Source: Bacteroidales bacterium UBA3844 (GTDB taxonomy: Bacteria > Bacteroidota > Bacteroidia > Bacteroidales > Paludibacteraceae). Taken from it: a stretch of DNA of 64,000 bases. The notes under the pieces were generated by a model. The model was not told the DNA's origin. It was given only the letters and a program-made list of their open reading frames with translations, and did no database searches. Position 1 is the first letter of the stretch. Each line of letters begins with the position of its first letter. Of the stretch, positions 17,706 through 27,282 are shown piece by piece. A program made the translations under genes and the position numbers. Where the stretch lies: NCBI GenBank assembly GCA_002392915.1, contig DGHQ01000044.1, forward strand, positions 88,653 through 152,652, in the 5' to 3' direction.

Positions 17706-19121
17706 CTACTTATTATTGTCAAAAATATTAAGCAATAGATATCTCAACTCATCATTTGGCTCCGCCTTACGTAGAAGCACAAATTTCCCCTCTGTGTCTA
17801 TCAGATAATAAGACGGAATAGCTCTAGCATTATATACCTTTCTCAACACGTCTGATTCGGGAGCAAGCCACACTTGCATCTTTCCAGACAGACCTTTTGT
17901 AATCCTCTCCACATTCTCTTTCTCATCGTAGACGAAAATGTTCACCACCTGAAGCTGGCTGTCGAATGTTTGCTGGAAACGATCAAGGATCTTCAAATCC
18001 TTCTCCGTCTTCATCAGACGGGAATTACATATATTTAAGTATATATATTTGCCTAAAAACTCGTTCAATTCGTGCTTTTTGCCATTCAAATCATTACCTA
18101 CAAGGTTTGGAGCACCCTCCCCTACAAGCGTAGATCCGACCGTTGCTGCGACATTCAAAGCCAACTCTTTGTTTTCTGCCATTGTCATCGCCGCAGAAAG
18201 ATTCTGAAGCATCTTCACCACAAGTTTATTATCGAATATCTCCGCTGCCGCCAGATCGCCAACAATTTTTATGGCTACAAGCTCCTTCAGCTCTACATCC
18301 GTTATCTTATATCTCTCTTGGATATGCATCAAAAGCATTTTCGCATTTGACGTCTCTATTATCTTTTTGAAAACGTAAAAATCCTCACTTCCAAGAGTAT
18401 TTGGAATCAAGTTGTAGAAGACATTGTTGAACAAATCCCAAAACGCAGGATTTGTTTTGTCAGCTCCAAGTTTTGCAAATTCAGAATAGACGGAATTCAT
18501 CTGAACCGGATCGGAAAACTGAGCTTTAAGAAGCAGACAACGATAATCCTTATAGTTTTTCTGGAATTTTGTATTCATATCTGCAAAGATACGATTCAAT
18601 TCATTGATTGAATATTGGACCGTATCCACGTCGCCCTTAGAAGCAAGAGATTTCATAGTGAAGAAATCAAACGCATCTTCGAACTGAATGATTTTCATAT
18701 TCACGCCCTTTTTATCGGAATTCTGAATAAAGAAAAAATATTCATTCGGTTCAAAATACGGCTGAAGCTTCTCTGAAAGTGTCCTAACTCTTTTATTTGG
18801 AATCTCCACCACATAACTTTTCCCTGGTTCCACATAGATGTATCCGCGCTGAGCGTCACCGGGAAGAAACACCTGACATTCATTCGTCAGATCAAACTCA
18901 AAACGGAAATCGCCCTCCTTGCCAACCTTAGCAGTTGCCACAGATTCCGAACCGTTGAGGATTTTTTCTGTATAGCGTCTCAATTCCAACGTCTCACCAG
19001 CATAGGACTCGTTCTTTCCAGACACAACAATTTTTGCAGCATGAGTAGGACAAACATACAGCAACATCAAAATAAGACCTAATGCACACTTATTCTTTAT
19101 AAAACGTTCTTGCATCTTCAT
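17706..19121 (-). CDS. Secreted thioredoxin-fold protein lacking CXXC
   Basis: A 471-residue exported protein with a signal peptide (about 1-28, ending near THA). Residues 30-110 form a beta domain like those at the N-terminus of Bacteroidetes TlpA/ResA-type proteins (DUF4369-like). A helical middle follows. The C-terminal 140 residues (from about 330, GAPNLVGNDLNGKKHELNEF) have a TlpA/thioredoxin-like fold ending in a cis-Pro-type segment (RAIPSYYLIDTEGKF). At the expected active site only one Cys remains (NICNSRLMK), so it cannot be an ordinary disulfide reductase; a binding or chaperone role is possible. Transcribed with the DUF4268 gene and divergent from ybeY. Confidence 0.72.
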   Translation of the reverse strand: MKMQERFIKNKCALGLILMLLYVCPTHAAKIVVSGKNESYAGETLELRRYTEKILNGSESVATAKVGKEGDFRFEFDLTNECQVFLPGDAQRGYIYVEPGKSYVVEIPNKRVRTLSEKLQPYFEPNEYFFFIQNSDKKGVNMKIIQFEDAFDFFTMKSLASKGDVDTVQYSINELNRIFADMNTKFQKNYKDYRCLLLKAQFSDPVQMNSVYSEFAKLGADKTNPAFWDLFNNVFYNLIPNTLGSEDFYVFKKIIETSNAKMLLMHIQERYKITDVELKELVAIKIVGDLAAAEIFDNKLVVKMLQNLSAAMTMAENKELALNVAATVGSTLVGEGAPNLVGNDLNGKKHELNEFLGKYIYLNICNSRLMKTEKDLKILDRFQQTFDSQLQVVNIFVYDEKENVERITKGLSGKMQVWLAPESDVLRKVYNARAIPSYYLIDTEGKFVLLRKAEPNDELRYLLLNIFDNNK

Positions 19122-19137
19122 ATACTTGGTTAGGGTC

Positions 19138-19145
19138 CAAAGATA
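19138..19145 (-). promoter_or_regulatory. Predicted -7 box for the thioredoxin-fold/DUF4268 pair
   Basis: The minus strand reads TATCTTTG, 16 bp before the ATG at 19121. The leader would be very short, so the second Met (19115) may be the real start. No -33 element at the right distance is seen. Confidence 0.45.
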
Positions 19146-19185
19146 TGATTTTTTGCAAAAGTAATAAATCTTTTTGCTCTACAAT

Positions 19186-19216
19186 TTTGCAAAAGTGATA
19201 AATTAAAGTAATTTTG
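19186..19216 (+). promoter_or_regulatory. Bacteroides-type promoter of ybeY
   Basis: TTTG (19186-19189), 19 bp, TAATTTTG (19209-19216) is a near-perfect -33/-7 promoter. The upstream-most possible Met of the frame (19214) lies inside the -7 box, so translation must start later, at 19259. Confidence 0.75.
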
Positions 19217-19258
19217 AATAACTATTGGGAATCTTACTCAAACAAAAACACGATAAGT

Positions 19259-19699
19259 ATGGCTATTACGTATGACAAAGAGCATTCAAAGATCAAAATG
19301 CCAAAGATAAAAAAAAGGAATGTTTCGGCATGGATCAAAAAGGTAGCAGAGCTCCACGGGAAAAAAGTAGGGGATTTATCGTATTTGTTTTGCTCCGACG
19401 ACCATATATTGGAAGTGAATAAAGAATATCTTCAACACGATTATTATACAGATATTATCACATTCGACTATACTGAAGGTGATGTCATCTCCGGTGACAT
19501 GGTAATCAGTGTCGATACAATCGCAACAAATGCCGAAAAATTTAACACTTCATTCGAATCTGAGTTTTTCAGAGTCGTCATTCACGGAGTGTTGCATTTA
19601 TGCGGCATCAACGACAAAGGTCCAGGGGAGAGAGAGATTATGGAGAAGCATGAGGACGAGGCGCTTGAAGTGGCAAAAGATTTTGAATTAGTAGGTTGA
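19259..19699 (+). CDS. ybeY: Endoribonuclease YbeY, rRNA maturation factor
   Basis: A 146-residue protein from the ATG at 19259 (MAITYDKEHSK). YbeY is a zinc-dependent RNase acting in 16S rRNA 3'-end processing and ribosome quality control. The metal-binding signature is HGVLHLCGINDKGPGEREI, the Bacteroidetes form of HGxLHLxGxDH with the third ligand region shifted, followed by MEKHEDEAL. The domain TDIITFDYTEGDVISGDMVIS is also typical. It is the first gene of a plus-strand set; the AraC-type regulator follows after 37 bp. Confident by motif and length. Confidence 0.93.
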   Translation: MAITYDKEHSKIKMPKIKKRNVSAWIKKVAELHGKKVGDLSYLFCSDDHILEVNKEYLQHDYYTDIITFDYTEGDVISGDMVISVDTIATNAEKFNTSFESEFFRVVIHGVLHLCGINDKGPGEREIMEKHEDEALEVAKDFELVG

Positions 19700-19736
19700 A
19701 AATTTAAAGACAGAGAAGAGAGATAAAAAGCCACTT

Positions 19737-20939
19737 ATGACACTTGAAACTATCTACATAGCTATATTATCCGGCACAGCATTTGTCTCGCTAGGGTTGG
19801 CGTTAACCCTATACAACAGGACAAATATTGTGGCAGACACTTTGCCCTTTAAGATTCTTAGAAGGTCGAAGCTGCTTGCTGGAAATATTTCTATGGCCAC
19901 GACCTTCCTCAGTTTGATCCTGCTTTCTGTTGACGTCACAAAAGGAGACTCAGGCATAAAATGTATGATGCTTTCCTTCTTCTACCTAATGGGGATACAG
20001 TGGGTATGGATGGTTATTCCTTTGATTGCTCCAGATTTTCTGACTAAAAAGAAGGTAATAAGAGATGCCTCTGTATTCATTTCAAGCACTATTTTGGTAA
20101 ATCTAATCACAAATGGCATAGGCTACGACAATAAATTTGTCGGCATCACATTTGCTTTCATCTTTATTACACACTGTGGCTTATGGGTTGTGAAATTCGG
20201 CAAACTATACAGAAGAGCCATGTTCAATCTGGAAGAAGAGTTTTCCGACTATGTCTTCCTCTACATTGAATGGACTTATGATGCTTCTTTGGCAGTTATC
20301 GTCTTCTGTCTGAGTGGTGTGCTTCTTTGTTATTCGGAAAAAATGACGATTGCTATTTTCTTCTTTTTTGCGGCATTAGCATATTTCTACGTTGTTCAAT
20401 CGTTGAACAAATACCAAATCCACGCCGAACGCTTGTATTTTGGACTGAAAAAGACAGAGGAAGAAAAAGCAAAAGAGGTTTCAAGGAAAAACAGTTTTAT
20501 TTGTAATCCATCAATAAATGTAGAGAAGACGACAAAAACAGAAGAATACGATAATGTCACATCTACAAAAATAGAGAAAAATGCTTTTGGGGAAGAATCT
20601 CCAATTGCCCAAAGAATAAAAAAATGGATAGACGAGGAGGGATACCTTCAGCCTGGTCTTACTCTTAATGACATAGCAAACAAAATAGGCACAAACCGTA
20701 CCTATGTATCAGGGTTTATCAATACCACATATCGCAACACTTTCTTTGAATTCATCGCAAATCTTAGGGTTGAGAAAATAAAGAAGCTGCTTACTGAAAA
20801 CCCAGACAGAGAACTCGAATACTTGTCTAACACTTGCGGCTTTTCAAGCAGCAGCCACATGAGCAGCACATTCAAGAAAATCACTGGTGAAACATTGAAT
20901 GAATTTAGAAAAAGAATCAAAAATTCGATGGAGGAATAG
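19737..20939 (+). CDS. Membrane-bound AraC-type transcription regulator
   Basis: A 400-residue protein with an N-terminal membrane part of about six or seven helices (residues 5-225), a charged linker (about 235-285) and a C-terminal AraC/XylS DNA-binding domain of two helix-turn-helix units (about 295-398). The second unit is well formed (LEYLSNTCGFSSSSHMSSTFKKITGETLNEFRKR). Such membrane-anchored AraC proteins are frequent in Prevotella and Bacteroides; what they sense is unknown. It lies between ybeY and the DUF4153-like/TonB fusion gene (44 bp gap), and the membrane fusion protein could be its target or partner. Confidence 0.85.
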   Translation: MTLETIYIAILSGTAFVSLGLALTLYNRTNIVADTLPFKILRRSKLLAGNISMATTFLSLILLSVDVTKGDSGIKCMMLSFFYLMGIQWVWMVIPLIAPDFLTKKKVIRDASVFISSTILVNLITNGIGYDNKFVGITFAFIFITHCGLWVVKFGKLYRRAMFNLEEEFSDYVFLYIEWTYDASLAVIVFCLSGVLLCYSEKMTIAIFFFFAALAYFYVVQSLNKYQIHAERLYFGLKKTEEEKAKEVSRKNSFICNPSINVEKTTKTEEYDNVTSTKIEKNAFGEESPIAQRIKKWIDEEGYLQPGLTLNDIANKIGTNRTYVSGFINTTYRNTFFEFIANLRVEKIKKLLTENPDRELEYLSNTCGFSSSSHMSSTFKKITGETLNEFRKRIKNSMEE

Positions 20940-20983
20940 GGCAAATGAATTATAATCCTATATAACAATCGTTACAAGAAATT

Positions 20984-22654
20984 ATGAAAGAAATCCTACA
21001 GATAATTCTAAACCATCTCATACATTTTCTTAAATCCGTCCGCTTTTTTCCAATAGAAGCAGCTGCTTTTATAATCATTTTCGCTCTCGTCGTCACACAT
21101 ACAGCATATGATACACAATTCTTACTGCTCATTTCATGCTGTTTTATCGCATTCACTATCAGAACTGCCACACTTCATCCCAATATTGAAAAATACAGGA
21201 GAATAGCCTATTATTCGATTATCATCCCTTTGTTTTCCATTCCTTTCATTTCGTTATCAGGAGACGAAAAGATCGTAGCTGGTATATTCATATTATCAGT
21301 TGTCCTTCCATTTCTTGCAAAGAATCTAAAAGACCGCAAATCATTTGCCAAACATTTCTTAAGTATTTTGGGAGATATTCAGATAGCCATTCTAATAATT
21401 TCACCATCACTAATACTGATCGTCTCACCATTATACACCAGCGGTTGCCATGCTTTTGCAAAGGTATTAGGATTGATAACTCTCTTTCTGTTCATTGTCG
21501 GTATACCTGTAATATTTTTCTTCCGTCAACTAATACCAGGAGAAAAAAGACCATTTTCATCGACTTTTTTCTACATTCTTATTAACTTAATACTCTCTCC
21601 CCTAACCGTTCTGTGCACAATTTGTGTATATCTTTCGGCTATCGCAATATTGTCTGGCTGTGAGATTAACAGCGACACTCCACTAATCTTAATGATAGTT
21701 TATTTCATATTGGTGTTTATTGCCAGAAAAGGGCATGATGTGACTGGAATACACTTTTTTGACAGGTTCTTTGACAATATCAAATACATCATTATTGTTC
21801 CAATCATCATATATTGGATACTCCTCAAATCATTGCTGACCTGCTCCAATGAAGATGGATGGAAATACCTTAATCAATCATGGCTATATTTCTACATTGG
21901 AATATTTATGATTGCCGTCGTCTTATTCCTTCTGTTTAAGAAAAAAGATAATAACACTTTTCTTTGGTGGGTAGGACTAATATTCTCAGAGCTTATAATT
22001 TTTGTGCCACCCCTGTCACCTAACAAAACAAACGCTCGCCTGTGTATGTGTCAGGTGGATAATTTCCTTGAGAATAACAAATTAATAGATTCTACAGGCT
22101 ATCTAACCCAAGACACCATTCGTGAAGCGGATTTTGATTCTTTTGAATTCCGTCAATTTTACAATGCCAGAATAACCGTCTATTGTAATGATTCAACACT
22201 TCTTGCCAATAAAAATCCATACGTTATATACAAAGACTGGCAGGATTATCAGCCAAACCAGGATACGGAAACTGAGGTAGAGGTAAAAAAAGACACTGCT
22301 ATTATTGAGGTAAAAAAAGACACTGCTACTATTTATACTAAAGTAGAAAAGATGGCTGAATACATTGGAGGAAAAGAGGCGGTCGTTCATGATATTAAAA
22401 ACAATCTCGTATATCCCCAAAAAGCAAAAGAGGAAATGATTGAAGGACGAGTGATCATCAAATTCGTTGTGAAAAAAGACGGTTCAACATGTTGTTACAG
22501 TGTTGTTCGTTCTTCAGATTCAGTTTTTGAACAAGCCGCTTTACAAACAGTAAAAAAATTGGGCAGATGGGAACCTGCAAAAATCAATGGCAAATCCGTG
22601 AATTCTTATTTCATGTTGCCTGTTACATTTAGATTAAAAGATGTAGTCCGATAA
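20984..22654 (+). CDS. DUF4153-like membrane protein fused to a TonB C-terminal domain
   Basis: A 556-residue fusion. Residues 15-350 hold about ten to eleven membrane helices resembling DUF4153-like proteins. Residues 350-430 are a soluble stretch typical of that family (ending in YVIYKDWQDY). A linker carries a 27-bp tandem duplication (22280-22306 and 22307-22333) that gives two copies of EVKKDTA. Residues about 462-553 are a TonB C-terminal domain (YPQKAKEEMIEGRVIIKFVV to SYFMLPVTFRL). TonB domains energise outer-membrane receptors, usually from a single anchor helix, so a polytopic anchor is unusual. Convergent with rnhB; a small hairpin (TGTAGA-CAAGA-TCTACA, 22655-22671) lies between them. 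Confidence 0.72.
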   Translation: MKEILQIILNHLIHFLKSVRFFPIEAAAFIIIFALVVTHTAYDTQFLLLISCCFIAFTIRTATLHPNIEKYRRIAYYSIIIPLFSIPFISLSGDEKIVAGIFILSVVLPFLAKNLKDRKSFAKHFLSILGDIQIAILIISPSLILIVSPLYTSGCHAFAKVLGLITLFLFIVGIPVIFFFRQLIPGEKRPFSSTFFYILINLILSPLTVLCTICVYLSAIAILSGCEINSDTPLILMIVYFILVFIARKGHDVTGIHFFDRFFDNIKYIIIVPIIIYWILLKSLLTCSNEDGWKYLNQSWLYFYIGIFMIAVVLFLLFKKKDNNTFLWWVGLIFSELIIFVPPLSPNKTNARLCMCQVDNFLENNKLIDSTGYLTQDTIREADFDSFEFRQFYNARITVYCNDSTLLANKNPYVIYKDWQDYQPNQDTETEVEVKKDTAIIEVKKDTATIYTKVEKMAEYIGGKEAVVHDIKNNLVYPQKAKEEMIEGRVIIKFVVKKDGSTCCYSVVRSSDSVFEQAALQTVKKLGRWEPAKINGKSVNSYFMLPVTFRLKDVVR

Positions 22655-22689
22655 TGTAGACAAGATCTACAACTGGTGTAAGCATGCTT

Positions 22690-23310
22690 TTATTCTCCAA
22701 AATCAATTGGCTGCTGGCATGGAAGCAAAGTGAAGGATTTCCTGTGGTATGGCGACGGGCCAAACTGAGCTATCGCCTCACGGTGGGCTTTTGTAGGATA
22801 ACCCTTGTTTTTCGCCCATCCATACATTGGATACTCTTCCGCAATCTTCATCATATAATCGTCACGGTAGGTTTTAGCCAAAATCGACGCTGCTGCAATC
22901 GATAAATACTTACCATCCCCACCTACCACTGTATGATACGGGATCTTTTTGTATGGACGGAATTTATTACCGTCGACAATAATATGCTGTGGCTCTATTC
23001 CAAGTGCTTCTATTGCACGATGCATCGACATTATTGAGCATTGAAGGATATTATACTTGTCTATCTCTTCCGGCGTGCAGATTCCCAAAGCCCACGCAAC
23101 AGCTTTTTCCTCGATAATCGGGCGAAGCTTATAGCGTTGCTTCTCTGTAAGTTGTTTAGAATCGTTGAGTTCATCCAGTTGGAAATCAGGAGGAAGAATC
23201 ACAGCCGCCGCATACACTGGTCCAGCCAACGGTCCACGTCCGGCTTCATCTGTTCCGACTTCAACAACTCCGTCGAGCATATGGTGTAATAAAGGCAAAT
23301 GTTCTTTCAT
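22690..23310 (-). CDS. rnhB: Ribonuclease HII
   Basis: A 206-residue enzyme that cuts the RNA strand of RNA-DNA hybrids and removes single ribonucleotides from DNA. The catalytic GTDEAGRGPLAGPVYAAAV (about 17-35, with Asp and Glu) and DSKQLTEKQR (about 50-59) are intact, as are VDGNKF and the later AAASILAKTYRD segment (about 137-149). It lies 1 bp after the CPA2 antiporter gene, so both are probably co-transcribed. Confidence 0.96.
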   Translation of the reverse strand: MKEHLPLLHHMLDGVVEVGTDEAGRGPLAGPVYAAAVILPPDFQLDELNDSKQLTEKQRYKLRPIIEEKAVAWALGICTPEEIDKYNILQCSIMSMHRAIEALGIEPQHIIVDGNKFRPYKKIPYHTVVGGDGKYLSIAAASILAKTYRDDYMMKIAEEYPMYGWAKNKGYPTKAHREAIAQFGPSPYHRKSFTLLPCQQPIDFGE

Positions 23311-23311
23311 G

Positions 23312-25594
23312 TTACTTGAAATCTATAGATGTTAGCGAACTCTGTATTAAGTTTTGAATCTTGTCTTTCTCACCCACAATCCAGACGATATCACCTACAC
23401 AGAATCTCGTGTGAATGCTAGGCGACATCGTTGTCTCTCCTTCATGTTCTATTCCTACGACCAAACATTTCGAATTGTCCCTGATTCCAGACTCCAATAT
23501 GCTTTTCCCTTCCAACACAGAGCCCTTTTCAATTATCAGCTGCTCCACACTAACCTCCTTTTTCTGCATAGGAGTGTCGAACTCAGGCTTCCCAAACAGC
23601 TTGCCTACAGCAGTCAGCTGATCATCCGTTCCAAGCACAAGAACCTTGTCGAAAGGAAGAATTTTCTCCTTTCCTCCGGGGATATTTATTCTCCGTTCAC
23701 CACGTATGATAGAGACGACATGCACACCACAAACCTGTCGAAGATTAAGTTCAATCAATGTCTTGTCGCAACATTCAGCATTCGCATCCACAACAAAATC
23801 AGCCAAATGAAGGTCATGGGTAGAAAGACTCTTCGAAAGAACCGCACTTTCAAAAACAGAACTTTTCTCCTCCATATTCTTGCGCATCTCAATCTCACGA
23901 ATGTTGAGGTTGTAGAAGAACTTTCGCTCAATCTTGATTGACCAATATTTTACCATTCTCGAACGGAATATCAAAAAAACCACACCCATTGCCAAGAATG
24001 TAGAAATCCACGGATGTTCACGCAACACACCGTAACAGATCAACGATGCGATTATCGCAACACCGACAATTACTCTAAGCAACGTCAACCCCACCAACGG
24101 AGCCCAGTTGCTACGATTGACGGAAAACAAATATTTATATTCGGCAGAATGATTCTTTTTCGCTATTATCGCACGCACAAAAGGCGACACAAGCAGCACA
24201 CTAACCACCGTCATCACCATATTGATCCAAAATCCTCCGCTCACTTGGAAAATTTTAGGGAAAATGTAAGTCACAAAGACTAGTACAATTGCTATGCTCA
24301 CAGATCCATATATTCCGACAATCTCAAGAATCTGAGTAAGGAAATTCTTCCAAACTCCCATCACTCCCTCAACCTCCTTCTTCGTCTGGGTACGCTCTAT
24401 CATGGTCCTGAATTTCTCAGGCAATTTGACATTCAGCCATTCCACTACAGGAATTGCCGACTTCATCATAAACGGAGTGATGAAAATTGTCACCACTGAC
24501 ACCGCCACTATGATCGGATAAAGAAACTCATCACAAAGTTTCAACTGTGTACCGAGCAAGGCGACAATAAACGCGAACTCACCAACCTGAGTAAGGCTGA
24601 ATCCACATTGTATGGCTGTTCTAAGCGTCGCTCCGGAAAAAAGGACTCCCGACGTTCCCAAACAGACCTGCCCGATTATCACCGCCAAAGAAATAGCTAA
24701 GATCTCTTTCCAATATTCCACAAGTATCGACGGGTCTATCATCATACCAACCGACACAAAGAACACAGCCCCAAAGAAATCCTTAATCGGAGTCATCACC
24801 TTAGTGATTCTTTCTGCTTCTATTGTCTCCGCAAGTATCGAACCCATAACAAATGCTCCAAACTCCTCACTGAACCCGACTGCAGACGCAAAATAAACCA
24901 TGCCAAGGCATAATCCCGTCGAAACAATAAGAAGAGTCTCATCATTTAGAAATTTTTTTGCTCGTTTCAACATAGACGGAATGAAAAAGATTCCGATTAC
25001 CAGCCAAATAATAAGGAAAAATACCAAACGTAATATTGCAAAAAGGAATTCCGTTCCCTCAAATGCCTGTCCCGCAGCAATCGTTGGGAGCAACACCATT
25101 ATCACGATAGCTGCCAAATCCTCAAAAATCAAGACACCAAGCACCACGCTCGCGAAACGATGACTTCGAAGGTCTAAGTCGTCGAGAGCCTTAAGGATAA
25201 TGGTAGTGGAGCTCATACATATCATACATCCAAGCATAGCGCTGTTGGACATACTCCATCCCAACATTTTTCCGACAGCCAAGCCGACCAATATCATACC
25301 AGGAATAATTATGGCAGATGCCGACAACGCACTTCTACCTACTTTGGCAACCTTACGAAAACTGAATTCCAATCCAAGGGCAAACAATAAAAATACGACT
25401 CCAATTTTTGCCCATACCTCCACATCAGCGTCACCAATGATATCTGGAGCAAAAACAAATTGTTTGCTGACCAAAAAACCTGCAACTATATAGCCAAGAA
25501 TGATAGGCTGCTTCAACCATTTAAAGATAACAGTTGAAATGCTCGCCACAATCATTATGAGTGCCAAATCCGTTATAATAGTTGGAATACCCAT
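23312..25594 (-). CDS. Cation:proton antiporter (CPA2/KefB type) with RCK-C domains
   Basis: A 760-residue inner-membrane transporter. The first half (about 5-380) is a Na_H_Exchanger domain of about twelve helices. A second membrane section (about 410-530) precedes two TrkA-C/RCK-C domains (about 595-670 and 680-755). There is no NAD-binding TrkA-N domain between them, unlike E. coli KefB/C. Likely work is potassium or sodium export in exchange for protons, gated by a ligand bound to the C-domains. Its own -7 box (TATTTTTG) lies at 25623-25630, back-to-back with the rprX promoter. Confidence 0.88.
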   Translation of the reverse strand: MGIPTIITDLALIMIVASISTVIFKWLKQPIILGYIVAGFLVSKQFVFAPDIIGDADVEVWAKIGVVFLLFALGLEFSFRKVAKVGRSALSASAIIIPGMILVGLAVGKMLGWSMSNSAMLGCMICMSSTTIILKALDDLDLRSHRFASVVLGVLIFEDLAAIVIMVLLPTIAAGQAFEGTEFLFAILRLVFFLIIWLVIGIFFIPSMLKRAKKFLNDETLLIVSTGLCLGMVYFASAVGFSEEFGAFVMGSILAETIEAERITKVMTPIKDFFGAVFFVSVGMMIDPSILVEYWKEILAISLAVIIGQVCLGTSGVLFSGATLRTAIQCGFSLTQVGEFAFIVALLGTQLKLCDEFLYPIIVAVSVVTIFITPFMMKSAIPVVEWLNVKLPEKFRTMIERTQTKKEVEGVMGVWKNFLTQILEIVGIYGSVSIAIVLVFVTYIFPKIFQVSGGFWINMVMTVVSVLLVSPFVRAIIAKKNHSAEYKYLFSVNRSNWAPLVGLTLLRVIVGVAIIASLICYGVLREHPWISTFLAMGVVFLIFRSRMVKYWSIKIERKFFYNLNIREIEMRKNMEEKSSVFESAVLSKSLSTHDLHLADFVVDANAECCDKTLIELNLRQVCGVHVVSIIRGERRINIPGGKEKILPFDKVLVLGTDDQLTAVGKLFGKPEFDTPMQKKEVSVEQLIIEKGSVLEGKSILESGIRDNSKCLVVGIEHEGETTMSPSIHTRFCVGDIVWIVGEKDKIQNLIQSSLTSIDFK

Positions 25595-25622
25595 ATTGTC
25601 CCCTAAAACTCAAAATTTAATA

Positions 25623-25630
25623 CAAAAATA
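25623..25630 (-). promoter_or_regulatory. Predicted -7 box for the antiporter-rnhB unit
   Basis: The minus strand reads TATTTTTG, matching TAnnTTTG, 28 bp before the ATG at 25594. No good -33 element is visible. Confidence 0.45.
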
Positions 25631-25696
25631 AGCTTTTTTAACTTTTGAATGCTATTAAAGTTTGTTAAATATATCGAAATGTTAAATTTAAAACGT

Positions 25697-25704
25697 TACT
25701 TTTG
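25697..25704 (+). promoter_or_regulatory. Predicted -7 box for rprXY
   Basis: TACTTTTG fits TAnnTTTG and lies 19 bp before the rprX ATG. The -33 position is AT-rich without a clear TTTG. Confidence 0.5.
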
Positions 25705-25723
25705 ATTAAAACTTTTTAGACAG

Positions 25724-27265
25724 ATGAGAAAAAGTCTCGGAATAGTGTGTTTGACAGGCATCATGGTAATCGCGTTTGTAGGCTTACTTGTGCTCCAGTC
25801 GTCGTACATCAAAATGACGGCAAACATGAGAGAAGACCAATTCAACGAGAATGTCCGCATGTGTCTTTTCAGTATCACACAAATTCTTGAGGAAGAGGAG
25901 ACGATGCGATTCTTGGCTGAAAACATCGAATCAGAATTGCAAGAACGAGACACCAGCCAAATAACTTTTTTTTCTGACGATCATAAAAAGTTGCAAGCGA
26001 TCTTTAAATTCACTGAGTTTAACGCAGACAATGATAAAAGCTGTGTACGCATAAAGCCCAAAGTGTACCTTCAGACAACCAGTGGCAAAAACACTTTGCA
26101 AGGGACATCACATCTTCTTCAGAAGAAGCTGCGCGACAGGTTCAACCACGAGCGTCAGTTTCTTGACAACGTATTGCTTCGTCTGTTGGGAGAAAACTAT
26201 TCACGCCATATATCAGAGCGTATCGACTTCAACCACCTGACAGAATTGTTGGACAAAGAGATGCAACAACGTGGACTGGATTTGCCACACTACGTGGCAG
26301 TATATTCAAGTGACGGTGTCGAAGTGTACAGTTCCTTAGGATTCAACGGAGAAAATGTGGAAAACACATACACCCAGGCTCTGTTTGTGAACGATCCATA
26401 TCCCACGGGCAACTATATGAAGGTGTACTTCCCGACAAAAAACAAATATGTATACAACACAATAAGGCTTGTGCTACCGACTACTGTCATCTTCTTTCTT
26501 CTTTTGCTTATCTTCATTTCCTCACTTATGATGATTTCAAGGGAAAAAAGACTGACACAGATGCGAACCGATTTCATGAACAACATGACACATGAGCTAA
26601 AAACTCCTGTTTCATCAATCTCCTTAGCATCACAAATGTTAAGCGACGAGAGCATTCCGAAAACGCCACGCATGTTGGCTCACCTCAGCAAAACGATTAG
26701 CGATGAGACACAACGTCTTACACAGCAAATCGAGAAAGTTTTGCAGATGTCAATTCTGGAGAAAGAAAGTTCCGCGCTTAAACTTAAAGAAATAGATGTC
26801 AACGAGTTGATTCTAAAAGTGACGTCCAACTTTATGATTAAAGTCAAGGATAAAGGAGGAGACATCGACACAACATTAGATGCTAATTATCCGTTTGTAT
26901 TGGCAGATGAAGTGCATTTCACAAACATCATCTACAATCTAATGGACAATGCCCTTAAATATACAGAAGCTATCCCGCATCTTGAGGTAAACACTGCGGA
27001 TGATGAGACCCATGTCATCATCACAGTGAAAGATAACGGAATAGGAATAAAGCCAGAAGACAAGGAAAAAATATTTGACAAGTTCTTCCGTGTCTCTACA
27101 GGAAACGTACATAATGTAAAAGGATTCGGTCTTGGTTTAGCTTATGTGAAAAAAGTTGTTACCGACCACAAAGGAACGATAACATGCGACAGCATATTCG
27201 GAGAAGGGACGACATTCACAATCCGCATACCGAAGATCGAAGAAAAACAAAATAAAGAGTATTAA
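25724..27265 (+). CDS. rprX: Sensor histidine kinase, RprX type
   Basis: A 513-residue inner-membrane kinase. Two helices (about 7-27 and 242-265) enclose a periplasmic sensor region of about 210 residues. The HisKA domain has the phosphorylated His in MTHELKTPVSS (about residue 290). The ATPase domain shows the N box (NLMDNALKYT, about 408), G1 (DNGIGIKPEDKEKIFDKFFR) and G2 (GFGLGLAYVKK). No HAMP domain is evident. It pairs with the response regulator 17 bp downstream, and the pair resembles RprX/RprY of Bacteroides fragilis, first found through effects on tetracycline resistance. The signal sensed is unknown. Confidence 0.9.
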   Translation: MRKSLGIVCLTGIMVIAFVGLLVLQSSYIKMTANMREDQFNENVRMCLFSITQILEEEETMRFLAENIESELQERDTSQITFFSDDHKKLQAIFKFTEFNADNDKSCVRIKPKVYLQTTSGKNTLQGTSHLLQKKLRDRFNHERQFLDNVLLRLLGENYSRHISERIDFNHLTELLDKEMQQRGLDLPHYVAVYSSDGVEVYSSLGFNGENVENTYTQALFVNDPYPTGNYMKVYFPTKNKYVYNTIRLVLPTTVIFFLLLLIFISSLMMISREKRLTQMRTDFMNNMTHELKTPVSSISLASQMLSDESIPKTPRMLAHLSKTISDETQRLTQQIEKVLQMSILEKESSALKLKEIDVNELILKVTSNFMIKVKDKGGDIDTTLDANYPFVLADEVHFTNIIYNLMDNALKYTEAIPHLEVNTADDETHVIITVKDNGIGIKPEDKEKIFDKFFRVSTGNVHNVKGFGLGLAYVKKVVTDHKGTITCDSIFGEGTTFTIRIPKIEEKQNKEY

Positions 27266-27282
27266 CGTAATATATTACGATT

